From Cylindrobasidium torrendii FP15055 ss-10 (Eukaryota; Basidiomycota; Agaricomycetes; Agaricales; Physalacriaceae), in NCBI GenBank assembly GCA_000934385.1, contig KN880693.1, positions 1 to 32,246 of the forward strand: a stretch of DNA of 32,246 nt, in the 5' to 3' direction. The notes beneath the pieces were generated by a model. The model was not told the DNA's origin. It made no database searches and saw only the letters and a program-made list of their open reading frames with translations. How positions within the stretch are numbered: position 1 is the first letter of the stretch; every line of letters begins with the position of its first letter. The position numbers were made by a program, and so were the translations under genes. Of the stretch, positions 1 through 10,319 are shown piece by piece.

Positions 1-925
1 AGACCGTTGATGGATAAGCACTGGCCAAAAGAGCGGGAACGCGATGGCAAAAACATCGGGAAAATACTTCACTAAAGCTGCCGAATTTCGACGTGAAATC
101 CCGACGCCCCGACCATCATCTCCCCGTACACGCGATACAGTGCCAAGGATGGCGGGGAGACGATGCAGACACATTGTCGCAAAAGGGATTACAATTAATG
201 CACCATAATGGGGTCCATGATAAGGCGCGTAAAATGAATATGTTAGTCAAACCATTATATTACCATCGAAGGTAACGGATGGGCGGTGAATGGGATAGAT
301 GATGATAGATGGTTTTCATTGTAATGTCCTGACACGCTTATGGGAACCCATGATAATCGACCAAGGTTTTTCGCGATGATCTGCCGGACGAAGCCGTCCC
401 TGGGTTCGCTCCTGGGGTTGATTGAGCTAGCTGTTCATGAGTTACAGGGAGTGCTTGTCACCCCTGCCAGCGAATTTGAACTATGGTCACTTGAAGGCAA
501 CAGAACCCCCGATCTCCAGTCGGCCCAACGCGCCGTCGACCGCACTGTCAAGGATGATCATGACAGATCAATGCTCTGCAATGTCTACGCCGCTACTCAT
601 TGAACCTGCATTGAATACAGTGCCTTCTGTTGTGGTGTACGAAAGTATCATTATGACAAGACAAGGCTATGTTCATGAACAGCTACTTGGTGCTTCGCGC
701 TATTGTCATTCGTCGCACTGCCCAGCGCACGTCGCTCAATCCGTGACTACCTATCGTCCATTCACCTATTCGAAATCTTGGGGTGCGCTCTTTTCAGTCG
801 CGAGCGTCTGTGCATGTGGACAGCCATGGGATTCATACCAGAGCTATATAAGCGCTCGTACAGGTTTGTGGGTTATCATCATTCTTCCCTCCTCCCTGCT
901 TGTTCCCTACAACTCACGAAGCACT
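1..925. other. Gene-poor left edge and promoter region
   Basis: No convincing coding region is visible here. Reading frames are short, mutually overlapping and unlike any family I know. The right-hand part carries the promoter of the AAA ATPase gene starting at 926. The left part may hold the 3' flank of a gene outside the window, but nothing shows it. Confidence 0.5.
845..852 (+). promoter_or_regulatory. TATA box of the AAA ATPase gene
   Basis: A perfect TATATAAG lies 74 bp before the chosen ATG at 926. This spacing fits a start site about 30 bp downstream and a short 5' UTR, and it supports the 926 start over in-frame codons further upstream. Confidence 0.6.
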
Positions 926-3327
926 ATGCATCGTCGTTTTTCCTCTCTCATGAAATCGGAGAAATCCCCTGCTGAGTCGTTCAGCGCGGACGACACGCAG
1001 TCGGAGACATCGACTGTTCTGCAAGAACCAGCCCTCGTTCCGCCTTCACTAAAGGTGAAAAAGGTCGACTCCTATTATAGCAGGTGGTCCAAGTCGTGGA
1101 AGTATCGCAACACGGGCTCGCGCGTCACTCCAGAGGGCCCGTTTTTGAGAACGGGGGACAACGATCCGTGGAAGGATTACAGCTTTGTGTGAGTCTGAAC
1201 CCGTGTGCTCCACGGTAAGCGCTGATGCCACTGGCAGAGTGGTTCGAGAGCTTCCTAGAGATAACGATGATGACACGAGCAAACCGACGTTCAAGATTGT
1301 TATCAAGAGTGAATATTTGCTGAAAGCATGCAAGGACGTTATCCAGTCCTGGCCTGGTGTTTCTTGGAATGCAGATCCTCTCGAGGTGAGAGTCGCGTTC
1401 TTCTTTTTCAGCGTCCATCTCACGATGCGAACAGCTTAGCCCGGAGGTCTGCATCACATTCTTGGACGAGTTTGAGTCCTATCGCGACAAGCTAGCAGCA
1501 AAGAAGGGGAAAGACCGAGGCACTTTGATGGATACCTACGTCCTGTCCACACTTCAGCACTTCCTCAAAGTCTTGACCTCCGACTATGCACAAACCATTC
1601 GCACGATCCGGCATCTAACCTCTCACGGTGAAATCACATTCGCAACGCTCTACGCCATTCTCATCCCGCGCACTCTCTTCGTCACGCGCTGTCCCATCAC
1701 CAATGCGACCCGTCTCCTCAAGTTGGAGTCCAGCCAACTCGTCCAAGTCAACGAACATTGCTCGTACTATGCACTCGATTGCCGCGCCATTGACCTTGTC
1801 GACCTACCCTCGACACAGAACGTGGCTGCCGACAAGGTCGTTGTGCGCGCGGCTATCCCATCGTTTAGTGGCACAGTGAACATCAATACCCTGTCTGCGT
1901 ACCCTATGCGGTTCCACAACGACCGCGACGCGCTGGTGCAATCCATCAAGGCGAGAGGACAGAAATGGGTTGCACTCAAGGGAGCACATCATAAGCAATT
2001 CGACGGTATCGCTGCCTTACGTGGGGAGAAGGGAATTTTGCGGCATAGAGTCAAGGGGAGGATTATGGTTGATAGAGGTATATTCTCACCCCTCTGATGC
2101 GCCCGTGTTCTGAGAGCGTGTGTGTAGCGACGTTCCGCCGCTTCAACCCAAACTATCGATACCCCGAACCCGCAACATCTGGCACAAATAACAGAGAGGA
2201 CGACGAGGCTACGTCTGGGCGTCTCATACACGCGCCCCGGCATGCACAACAAGGGCAGCCTGATGCATCTGGTGAGGAGATAGGCACAACTACTCGAGTG
2301 ATTCCCTAATGAGCATACAGCAAATCCAGTCGATCTGGCACTCGGCGAGGCCTACGAAGAGACTGAACTCACAGAAGAAGACCTGCTCATCACACCCACC
2401 GTCGTCCATGGATTCAGTCTCTCCGACAAGCTGTGGCGTTCGTGAATTTCCATATCTTCTTAGACAAAAACTGATCTCTAATTGTAGTTGAATTTGACGT
2501 TGACAAGATCAGCGATGTGGACTGGAACAAGGCAGCATTCGATAACCTCGTGCTACCAGCCGACCGCAAAGACCTACTAAGGTCGCTCGTTGAAGCTCAC
2601 CACCGCGGACTAGGATTCGACGACTTCATCAAAGGCAAGGGTCAAGGCCTCGTTATCAACCTCTTTGGGCCTCCAGGAGTGGGAAAGACCTTCTCAGCTG
2701 AAGCAACGAGCGAGCATGTCCGACGACCTCTTTACCTTGTTGGGGCTGGCGACCTCGGGACTGACGCTGCCGCGCTGGATGCTTCACTCGAGCGTGTATT
2801 CGAGGTGGCGACGACCTGGCAGGCGGTAGTTCTCATTGATGAGGCAGATGTTTTCCTTGAACAGCGTTCCATGCACGATCTCATCAGGAATGCCATGGTA
2901 GCCGTTTTGTAAGTCACAAATTCAGCAACATGCTTGGACCTGACACTGACGACTTTCTAGCCTTCGCCACGTCGAGTACTACCGTGGGATATTGTTCTTG
3001 ACCACAAACCGCGTCAAGTCCTTCGACGAAGCTTTCCTCTCCCGCATCCATGTCGCGCTTCATTTCACAGACCTTCCCATCGAGTCGCGCCGCCAAGTAT
3101 GGGCCGCGTTTATTGCGAAACTCGGGGCATCCGGCATTGTCAGCGACGCACAGCTCAGTGAGCTAGCCAAGCGCGACATAAACGGCCGGCAGATCAAGAA
3201 CGCAGCGCGCACGGCACAGTCGCTCGCAGTGGGCCGCGGAGAGGAGCTTGCGTTCAAGCACTTTGTCAGTACGCTCGATGCTATGGATGATTTTACCACC
3301 CAGTTTCATTTGCACGCGCAGGCGTAA
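926..3327 (+). CDS. DUF7025 / AAA+ ATPase domain protein
   Basis: Seven exons: 926-1188, 1238-1385, 1435-2077, 2128-2271, 2321-2437, 2488-2908 and 2961-3327. They give about 700 aa, with introns of 49-52 bp that all keep the frame. The N-terminal two thirds match the DUF7025-type region that precedes an AAA domain in many fungal proteins. The AAA+ domain has Walker A GPPGVGKT near residue 500, Walker B VVLIDEAD near 555, a sensor-1-like FLTTNRV, and an arginine-finger-like segment in AFLSRIHVALHF. The fifth intron uses GTTCGT; the next GT downstream would create an immediate stop. Families of this type are abundant in filamentous fungi, but their cellular role is poorly known. ATP hydrolysis is inferred from intact motifs; the substrate is unknown. 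No transmembrane segment of the Bcs1 type is visible at the N-terminus. Confidence 0.88.
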
Positions 3328-4498
3328 TTTGTTCTGGGTTTTACGGTTCTACAATATCATGTAGTTTAAGACCTTCCTCGAGTATCTCATAGAATTCATT
3401 TTTGGCACCGAGAATGCAGTAATTTCTTTGTAAATTGTGCTTGAAAGGATGTACAAGCCGCTTGTACAGACGCTATACCTGGAAGCGAAAAAATATAAGA
3501 TCCCCCCTCTGCATACATAACAAGGGCGGGAAATTGTTAGCTTTAAGTTACAATACGATAGAGCACTATCGAAACCGTGCTGTCAAATTTTTTCGTGAAT
3601 TATAGTGATGACCGGGGGCCTATATTCCCTCTGTGTTTCCCCCGCCATTTGGCAGGCGTACCAGAAGCGAAATATCGCTCGATCTGGCCGCAACGAGGAA
3701 GACTACGAACCTCCACAGCTACATGCACAGGCCATTATTGACATATTTGATGGGGAGCCGCCGGAAATCACAAGCGAAGATGATATCGAGATGGAGGACT
3801 CTGTGGCGTGGCAGCCACTACGTGGGCAAAAGTGCCGTGCAGAGTCGCCTACACCATCCATGCGTCCATTAACACGTAGTAGACGTAATTGACTTGTTTA
3901 AATCTAGCTGTCACTTTATTTGCATGCTTAGAGGTTGAAATTCTGCATAATCAGTGCTCAAGACCACATATTTCATTTTTTCAAAAAGCTATACTCGCTC
4001 AACTCTCCCTAGAGTTGGCGATCACGTTGACATACTCTATAAGAAGTCTCAGAAAAATAATTGGCATATGAGAAGCTGTACAAGATGTTGTATAAATATT
4101 TATTTCGCTTCCCGATCATTTTCGCTTCTAGGTATAGCGTCTGTACTCAATTGTGAAAGCAATGATCGGTCCATTGGTGACTCATCAATGCCGTTTTGGG
4201 AAGAACAATGTCCTGCACACACGTTGGGTAAGGTAAGCAACACAGTGAATGATAGCCATGGTCAAACCCCCATGCATCTCATCACTACATAGACACGACT
4301 AGTGCACTGTGCCATTGTAGATTTCCTCGCAAGTCGTTATGCTAAAATGTTGATCGTTATTTGATTGTACAATTAATTCTATGTTAAGTGGTGAGTTTAC
4401 AAAATGTTATGTGTATCCAGAAGTGCCCAAGAAAAATGTACATGTATCCCGTTAGTATTCAAAGTAGTCGTATCCAATCGTAAACCTTTCGTGATGGT
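3328..4498. other. Gene-poor interval between AAA ATPase and DUF6699 gene
   Basis: About 1.2 kb, AT-richer than its neighbours from roughly 3900 on. It contains the 3' flank of the AAA gene and one doubtful small ORF (3608-3892). I see no tRNA, transposon ends or conserved domain in it. Confidence 0.5.
3608..3892 (+). CDS. Doubtful small hypothetical protein (94 aa)
   Basis: An uninterrupted frame opens at ATG 3608. The middle is acidic and charged (EEDYEPP, EDDIEMED) and the end is basic with a TRSRRN terminus. The composition is less random than surrounding frames, yet no domain, signal or family is recognised. No TATA box or intron consensus supports it. It could be a real orphan, a terminal exon of a larger gene, or a gene remnant. 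Confidence 0.2.
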   Translation: MTGGLYSLCVSPAIWQAYQKRNIARSGRNEEDYEPPQLHAQAIIDIFDGEPPEITSEDDIEMEDSVAWQPLRGQKCRAESPTPSMRPLTRSRRN

Positions 4499-5419
4499 TC
4501 ATGCGACGAGGAGCTCCCAGGGCCCTACGGCCGAAGTCTGCACCCCTCTGAATTTCGTCAGACCCGTTAAGAAATCCACCCTCTTTACCCCCTTGGCATG
4601 CTCTGCAATCATCTCCGCTTTCCCAAACCGCTGACACCGTCCCCGGAAAGCACAAACAACACGTTCCTTTGCCTTTTCTGGGAGAGCCTCGAATTCCGGA
4701 CAGGTGACCGGACACCGCAACGCGCGCCCCAAACTCGTCAGAAAGTCACCGACAGTGGGAACAGCTGACTTCAGCCTGAGCGCTAGCGTCCAGCGAAAGT
4801 AGCCTGCGCGGGTCACAATCTCGACGTGGTGCCGCGGCGCGCATGTCGGGCCTAGAAGCGGGTGGCTCAGTCGACGACTGCTTATAGCCAAACGAGGGTC
4901 GTCGACCAAGTCGTGTGTCGCGAGCATGTGAGACGACGCAGGATGGAGGTAGGGTGATATCGCAGGTACGGGCGCCACATACGTTTTGGACGTCCGGCCA
5001 TCAGCGCACGGCGTATGGCGATAAGGTATATTCTCCAAAGGCCTCAGCCCAGTAGCAGTAGTAGTCGGGTTCAAAGTGCTCCTTGTCCTATGGCAGTGTC
5101 GCTTGCTCTGGTGGCGGGGGATGGAACAGTCCGAATCCGAAGACTGAGCCTCAATTTCTGCCGCCTTCCGCTTCACGAGGAACAGCCCGAACCGTTTCCG
5201 CTTGACATCGTCAACGCGAACAAGGGGACTGTCCGGTACGCCCGTAAACTGCACCTGCTTCCTAACACTCGTACGGCTAGACGAGGTCGAGGTCGAAGCA
5301 TAGGATGTCGACGCCGAAGCGAAGGATGCAGAGGCCGAAGAGAATGAGGCTGACCACGAGCCATACGACGTCGACGTCGACGCATAGGATCCTGACTTGG
5401 TCGAAGGTGTAATGGCCAT
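4499..5419 (-). CDS. DUF6699 domain protein with Ser/Ala/Tyr-rich N-terminus
   Basis: Single exon, 306 aa. The ATG at 5419 was chosen over one 45 codons upstream. It lies in a strong AGCCATGGCC context, and a TATAAA at 5463-5468 would place transcription start just before it. The N-terminus is low-complexity, with repeated SYASTSTS-like and SASFASAS-like blocks, followed by a basic KRKRFGLFLVKRK segment. The C-terminal half (from about residue 165) matches the basidiomycete DUF6699 pattern. It has a hydrophobic SHPLLGPTCAPRH start, TVGDFLTSLGRALRCPVT, the FEALPEKAKERV helix, a GVKRVDFLTGLTKFRGV block and a terminal GPWELLVA. DUF6699 proteins are multicopy in mushrooms and have no established function. 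Confidence 0.8.
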   Translation of the reverse strand: MAITPSTKSGSYASTSTSYGSWSASFSSASASFASASTSYASTSTSSSRTSVRKQVQFTGVPDSPLVRVDDVKRKRFGLFLVKRKAAEIEAQSSDSDCSIPRHQSKRHCHRTRSTLNPTTTATGLRPLENIPYRHTPCADGRTSKTYVAPVPAISPYLHPASSHMLATHDLVDDPRLAISSRRLSHPLLGPTCAPRHHVEIVTRAGYFRWTLALRLKSAVPTVGDFLTSLGRALRCPVTCPEFEALPEKAKERVVCAFRGRCQRFGKAEMIAEHAKGVKRVDFLTGLTKFRGVQTSAVGPWELLVA

Positions 5420-5933
5420 GGCTGGGGAGTGATGATGGGAGCTGGTACAAGCGCAAGGCGTGTTTATATCTCGCGCGCACGTTTCTACCCAGCTGCGGTT
5501 GCATTGCCCTGTTGCATGGTTACACATTGCGTTGTTGTACCTGGGTGATCCCAAGCTGGTCCGCTAGCGACAAGCTAGCGACAAAAGCGACGCCGAAGGC
5601 TGAACAAAAGCATTGCTTAGATACTCACAGGAAACCAGGTCCTGAACTCGACCACCGGTCAAAGTCAATAGAGTTATGGCTGTGAGGGGGAGGGGGAAAC
5701 GATCATGGGCCAGAGTGCGTTGGGTGCAGCGTTGCAAAACAACCATCCAATGCGGAAATGATTCAGGATCCTGGACAGTGGGCATGGATGATCTTGCAGT
5801 GAGGGGACGCAACCAAAGGATATCGTGAAGCGAATGGTTTCCAGAGCGAAAAGTACAATTTGTGGGCATGGTGGGCATGGATTCGACAGGTGTACATATA
5901 CATAAGTCTGGTAAGATACAACATAACGGATGT
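5420..5933. other. Intergenic, DUF6699 5' flank and eS25 3' flank
   Basis: No gene is seen. Small direct repeats occur: a 9-bp GTGGGCATG duplicated at 5862-5879, and partial TAGCGACAA repeats near 5565-5585. Both look like chance or slippage. Confidence 0.5.
5463..5468 (-). promoter_or_regulatory. TATA box of the DUF6699 gene
   Basis: TATAAA on the minus strand, 44 bp upstream of ATG 5419. The upstream alternative ATG at 5554 would lie before this box, which argues against it. Confidence 0.55.
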
Positions 5934-6432
5934 TTAATCCGAAGCTGTTGATCTTGCTAGAAGGAGATTTAACATAGGCCAGACTGGAAGAGATATGCGA
6001 CGCACTGTACACCAACTGCTGGCTGTGGTGAACGATCCTTTTGATCAGACCCTCCTTCTCGAGGTGGCGGATGGCGACGCGTGCAAGCGAGCCGTTGACT
6101 TTCAGGCGCTCGATGAGGATGCTTTGGCTGACGAACTTGAAGGTCGGGACCTCCTTCAGGATGCGGTCGTACATGGGCTTGTCGACGGCAACGGCGTGCT
6201 GGGCCTTATCTTTGACCTTGCCCTTGGACCACTTCTTCTTCTTGGCAGACTTTCCGCCCGAGGACGAGGATGGAGGTGGAGCTTTAGCCTTGGCCTAGAA
6301 AAAGGTCAGCCAGTGCAATCAGACCGCATCCAGCGCAGGAATCGTCGTGACGACACCAAAAAGTACTCTGGCGCATTGCATGCATCTCGTACGCCGCCTG
6401 GACAGCGAAAGGGCAAGGATTTTGCTCACCAT
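5934..6432 (-). CDS. RPS25: 40S ribosomal protein eS25
   Basis: Three coding exons on the minus strand: 6430-6432 (the ATG alone), 6006-6294 and 5934-5956, giving 104 aa, the usual eS25 length. The N-terminus is Lys/Pro/Ser-rich ([20 protein letters not shown]). The core holds the winged-helix segment [34 protein letters not shown] and [15 protein letters not shown]. The C-terminus becomes the family-typical YTRSTASD only if the 49-bp intron 5957-6005 is removed; read-through gives an unrelated tail. Intron 1 (6295-6429, 135 bp) starts directly after the ATG, a common fungal ribosomal-protein layout. The protein sits in the small subunit head near the E site and is known to matter for some IRES-driven initiation. 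It is divergent from the glucosidase II beta gene, with 318 bp between start codons. Confidence 0.95.
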
Positions 6433-6750
6433 GGTGGGATATGACCGTCGATGAGCGCGATTCGGTCCCAGGGCCAAATTCTCTTATACGTAGCTTAGTC
6501 ATCCATCAATGATATAATCTCAAGAAAACACAAAATAAATTGCATTGCCCGAATTATACAGTCAACCGTAAATGGCGACTGCTTGCTATGCGGGCACGGG
6601 AAAATGGTTTCTGTCTTTTCCGGTGTCCTGTGGTAGCTTGTACTGTGGTTGAATCGAAATCCCAACCTTTCAATTTGGGAAGCAATGTATTAGTCATAAA
6701 CGATTTGGGTATAGAACACGTCCCTACTTTGCGGAGTTCAGCCACCGACG
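6433..6750. promoter_or_regulatory. Shared divergent promoter, eS25 / glucosidase II beta
   Basis: 318 bp lie between two start codons pointing apart, so this must carry both promoters. I see no clear TATA box for either gene. The segment is AT-rich around 6500-6545. Confidence 0.5.
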
Positions 6751-8652
6751 ATGTTCTGGCTGCTGCTTGCGCCGCTCCCGCTTGCCGCCTTTGCAGCTAC
6801 CGATGTAGCTGGAGTTCACCCTGACCTACTGTCCCGTTATACACCCTCATCTTCGGACAAATGGACGTGTCTCGACGGCTCGAAGGAGATCCCATGGGCA
6901 TTCGTGAATGATGATTCTTGTGACTGTCCAGATGGCAGCGACGAGCCAGGTGCGCTCCATTGACCTCATATGTACGAGTTTTTGACGCGGCGTAGGTACT
7001 GGCGCGTGCCCGGACACTTGGTTCTACTGCAAGAATGACGGTCATATTGGATCAAGCATACCGAGTTCGCGAGTTCGCGATGGCTTGTGCGGTATGTGCA
7101 CATTCGTGTGTTTACACACTTGATTATTGAACTGGGGCTAGAGGCTCTTTGCTGCGATGGCTCTGACGAACGACCTGGCACATGCCCGAATACGTGTGCT
7201 GCAGTAGGCAAGGCATATCGCCAACAACAAGCTGAGATACTCAAAGTTCGCAAGACGGTGCGTGGCAAGAATACCAGCGCAGATAGGTGCTTATACCTAC
7301 CAGGGCGCCAAAATACGGTCTACATACATTTCATACGCCGAGAAGGAGAAGAAACGGCTCGAGGCCACTATCGAAACCACTGCCGCGGAGCTTGCTGCAC
7401 GTCAGAAAGAGGTCGCTCGTCTTCAAGGTGCGTGAAGCATCCTTCCCTTGTGTAGCTTGCAATGACACCCTCCCAGAAATTGCAGATGCCACCGAATCTT
7501 TGTCTGCAGCAGACCTCGAGCACAAGAAAGACTCTCGTATGTCACTCGCGTTATGTGCCATCTATCTTGCAGTATCTAACCAACAAGTAGCCTTGTTCCA
7601 AAATCTTCTCGACCATCATGATGCACTCAAGTCCCTCCAACGTGAACACAAGAAACTAAAGGAACGCGAGAAGACTCTAGCTCAAATCCTTGACACCCTC
7701 CGCCGCAGCTACAACCCCAACTACCAGGACATGGCCGTTCTTGATGCCGTCCGTGGTTGGGAGTTCCTTGCTGGTCTTCCACATATCAACGACGTTGGCA
7801 AAGACGCCGCCGACGACAAGACCGAAACCAAGGAGAAGGAAGAGGTTCTGGCCGACGACGAATGGTCTGCAGCTGACCTTGAGAAGGAACTTCCGAAGCT
7901 GCTCAAGACGGACTACGTTGGTCTCTTACTGGAGCACGATGAGCACATCCAACTACCGCCGCCATCACCGTTGTTTGAGCTTGTCAACTACTTGCCCGAC
8001 TCAATTGTATCGCAATACGAGGACGCGAAGGACATGGTTGTTGGCTGGATGGAATCACTGGGTATGGTGAGGACCGTCGCCGATGATAAAGCTCCCAAAC
8101 AGGCGAACAAGGCTCAGATCGCGCTCAACGAGGCGAAGGGCTCGCTCAGGAAGGCAGAAAAAGATAATCAGACGGCAGAGAAAGATTTGAGCGAACTTTT
8201 CAACCCAGAGGTCTATGGTGCTCAAGGTGAATGGAAGAAACTCGACCAAGTCTGTCTAGAGAAGGACCTTGGCGACTACACCTATGAAGTCTGTCTCTTT
8301 GGTCAGGCAAAGCAAAAGCCAAAGAAGGGCGGAACCACATTCAATCTTGGGTATGTCCGCCACGATCCCTCAGTATTCATGCTGACCGCTTCGCAGTAAA
8401 TTCAAGTCGTGGAACAATGATGCATCTGTCGGGTCGCCGGAATACTACTCAAAGCAACAATACACGAAGGGTACCAAGTGCTGGAATGGCCCTGAGCGCA
8501 GTCTTGAGGTGGTGTTCTCTTGCGGGACGGAGAATGCGATTCTGAGCATCGCCGAGCTGGAGAAGTGTCAGTACCGGTTCACTGCAACGTCGCCTGCGCT
8601 CTGTTTGCCAGTTGGTAAGGATGAGGAGGCGAGCTTCAGGGAGGAATTGTAG
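6751..8652 (+). CDS. GTB1: Glucosidase II beta subunit (PRKCSH-like)
   Basis: Seven exons: 6751-6949, 6996-7091, 7142-7257, 7304-7427, 7477-7536, 7591-8350 and 8397-8652, giving 536 aa. It starts with a hydrophobic signal peptide (MFWLLLAPLPLAAFAATDV). Two LDL-receptor-A-like Cys/Asp repeats follow (CDCPDGSDEPG and CCDGSDERPG). Next come a Glu/Lys-rich coiled coil (KEKKRLE, LKSLQREHKKLKEREK) and the conserved SYNPNYQDMAVLDAVRGWE. The C-terminus is a mannose-6-phosphate-receptor-homology domain (YEVCLFGQAKQ, CWNGPERSLEVVFSCG, ending near ALCLPVG). The beta subunit holds the catalytic alpha subunit in the ER and recognises mannose while glucose is trimmed from N-glycans. The C-terminus ends in REEL rather than a standard HDEL/KDEL, so retention may depend on the partner or on weak recognition. 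Confidence 0.93.
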
Positions 8653-8822
8653 AGTAGCTATGTTTGATAGGGATTGGATAATCATGATATCTACGTACGA
8701 AGAACTTGTTGTTCCACTTGCACGAAAGTATGGTGAAATTCAACCATTGGTGCCACCGCACGAGCTGCAACCGTAGGCAATCAGACCGGCACTTCCTTTG
8801 ACCTCTCACATTGACCGTGACC

Positions 8823-9731
8823 ATGGTCTTCACAAATTTCTCCCACCAGGAAAAGGATGCCTTCTTCTCTCTCCTGGACGAGTGAATCAATATGCGAGGC
8901 GCACCGGCCATTCGTTGATCGCTGTACAGATATTTCCAGTCCCGTCCAGAACTTGCAGCAAAGCTCAGTGGAAAGGGATCAGTGTCTACCGCAGATGTTG
9001 GGAATGCGGTGTCAAGAGCGGCATCAGCATTCGGATCGTTGAATACTCCCACTCCGCCTCCGCCTGCAAGGCGTTCCCCGACGCAGCCACCTCCAGATCG
9101 GACACCGGCGGGGCTTGTTTCTGCAAAGGTGTGCAAAGCGAAGCGTATGGTTGTGAGGTCCTTTGCTGACCATGATACTTCTTCTCAATTCACGTCTATT
9201 CGATCCAATTGTCCAATCTTCATGTTACATTGAAAAATTAGAGCTTTGGCACAGTGGACACGACGAACAAGATGTCTATGCTTACATCCTCATTGCGGAA
9301 GAAGACGTCTGGGAACCCAATTAATAGCACACCGCCTCCCCCGCCTGCGTTCCAGTCTGCAAAGAACACATTTGCGCCTCCGCCTAAACGGACATTGTCC
9401 GCAGAGCCCCCGTCTCCTGCACCGCGTACTCCGCAGCGGCAACTGACGCCTGAGCCGCCGCAAGGAGAATGGGCAGAGGCATTGTATGATTATAATTCTG
9501 GGGTGCGTGTCCATACACCATACTTCTAGGAAGCTGATGATGGTGTAGGAAGACGGTGATTTGGCGGTGAAGGCGGGACAACAAGTGTGGGTGACTGAGA
9601 AGAGTTCACCGGAATGGTGCGTGGTTGCTGATGTCGCTCGTAATACATGTGCTGATGTTGGGGCTAGGTGGACGGGGACGCTGGACGGACGCTCGGGGCT
9701 CTTTCCTGCATCGTACGTCAAGCTGTTGTAG
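8823..9731 (+). CDS. Small proline-rich SH3 domain protein
   Basis: Five exons: 8823-8881, 8930-9128, 9242-9502, 9549-9616 and 9668-9731, giving 216 aa. The N-terminus has a compact helical block (FSHQEKDAFFSLLDEYFQSRPELAAKL) of a type I associate with basidiomycete SH3 proteins. The middle is proline-rich (TPPPPARR, PTQPPPDRTP, STPPPPPAF) and could bind other SH3 domains. A complete C-terminal SH3 domain follows: ALYDY, then EDGDL, the WW pair, and GLFPASYVKLL at the very end. The SH3 is split by two introns, and its motifs only join after splicing. A role in actin patches, endocytosis or polarity signalling is plausible by family analogy but not shown. The third intron-free block is preceded by a longer 113-bp intron. 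Confidence 0.82.
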
Positions 9732-10319
9732 CTTTAGGGACATCGAATCGCACGACTATCCATCCATCTGGGGTCATACAATGACACAGCAGAATGTATG
9801 CGCTCAACGAGCACGCCGCCAGGCCCTGTGTTGCCAATCTGGCCTGATATGCGCTTGTGTTTCCCGTTCTTTCGCCATTCATTCGCACCGTCCAGCCCGC
9901 AGGAAAGCCATGGCGATCCGAGCGGTTCGACTGTCTAGGGTGGTGTTTGGTGAACGAGCAGGTCCAAGTCCAAGTCAGATAAGCCACTGCACTGATAATT
10001 TAGGTATGCCTGCATGAGTCCGTGCTGCTGCCGTGAGCTGTAAAGGACACGTGCGCCTGCCTATTGTTCCTGCGTCACCGAAGATCCGCCATTGGAATTG
10101 CTTTGAAAATTTCCTTTTCTGTCGACTACCAAACACTGGCACATACTGTTGCGAAGGTAACGACTTCCCCAGAAGGTAATCACTTTCCAATTCTCAATCG
10201 AATTGGTTTTGGACGCTGCGGGTATAATATCGAGGGGCGGAATCTGAGAATTCCCCAGCCCAGGTCCCCACTCAAGCACCCAAAGAGCTACTCAAGTACC
10301 CAGCAACCTTTACAACAAG
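9732..10319. other. Intergenic, promoter region of the Clp1-like gene
   Basis: No gene is supported. An ATTGG (reverse CCAAT) lies near 10093 and a TATAATAT at 10223-10230, about 90 bp before the ATG at 10320. The long plus-strand frame at 9625-10017 is the SH3 gene's 3' flank read out of frame. Confidence 0.45.

Noticed and set aside
437..925. Extending the AAA ATPase N-terminus upstream of 926
   Set aside because: The TATA box at 845-852 sits inside that extension, and the residues encoded resemble no part of the family.
3954..4292. Plus-strand frame of 112 aa in the AT-richer gap
   Set aside because: Composition looks random, with no start context, motif or splicing partner.
4499..5554. 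Longer DUF6699 frame starting at 5554
   Set aside because: The extra 45 codons lie upstream of the TATAAA box, and the start at 5419 has a much better context.
6295..6429. A C/D-box snoRNA inside eS25 intron 1
   Set aside because: CTGA words are present but no convincing RTGATGA box or terminal stem was found. The longer introns of the SH3 gene and bL12m were judged the same way.
5995..6444. Plus-strand frame of 149 aa across the eS25 gene
   Set aside because: It is antisense to a certain eS25 coding exon and its intron.
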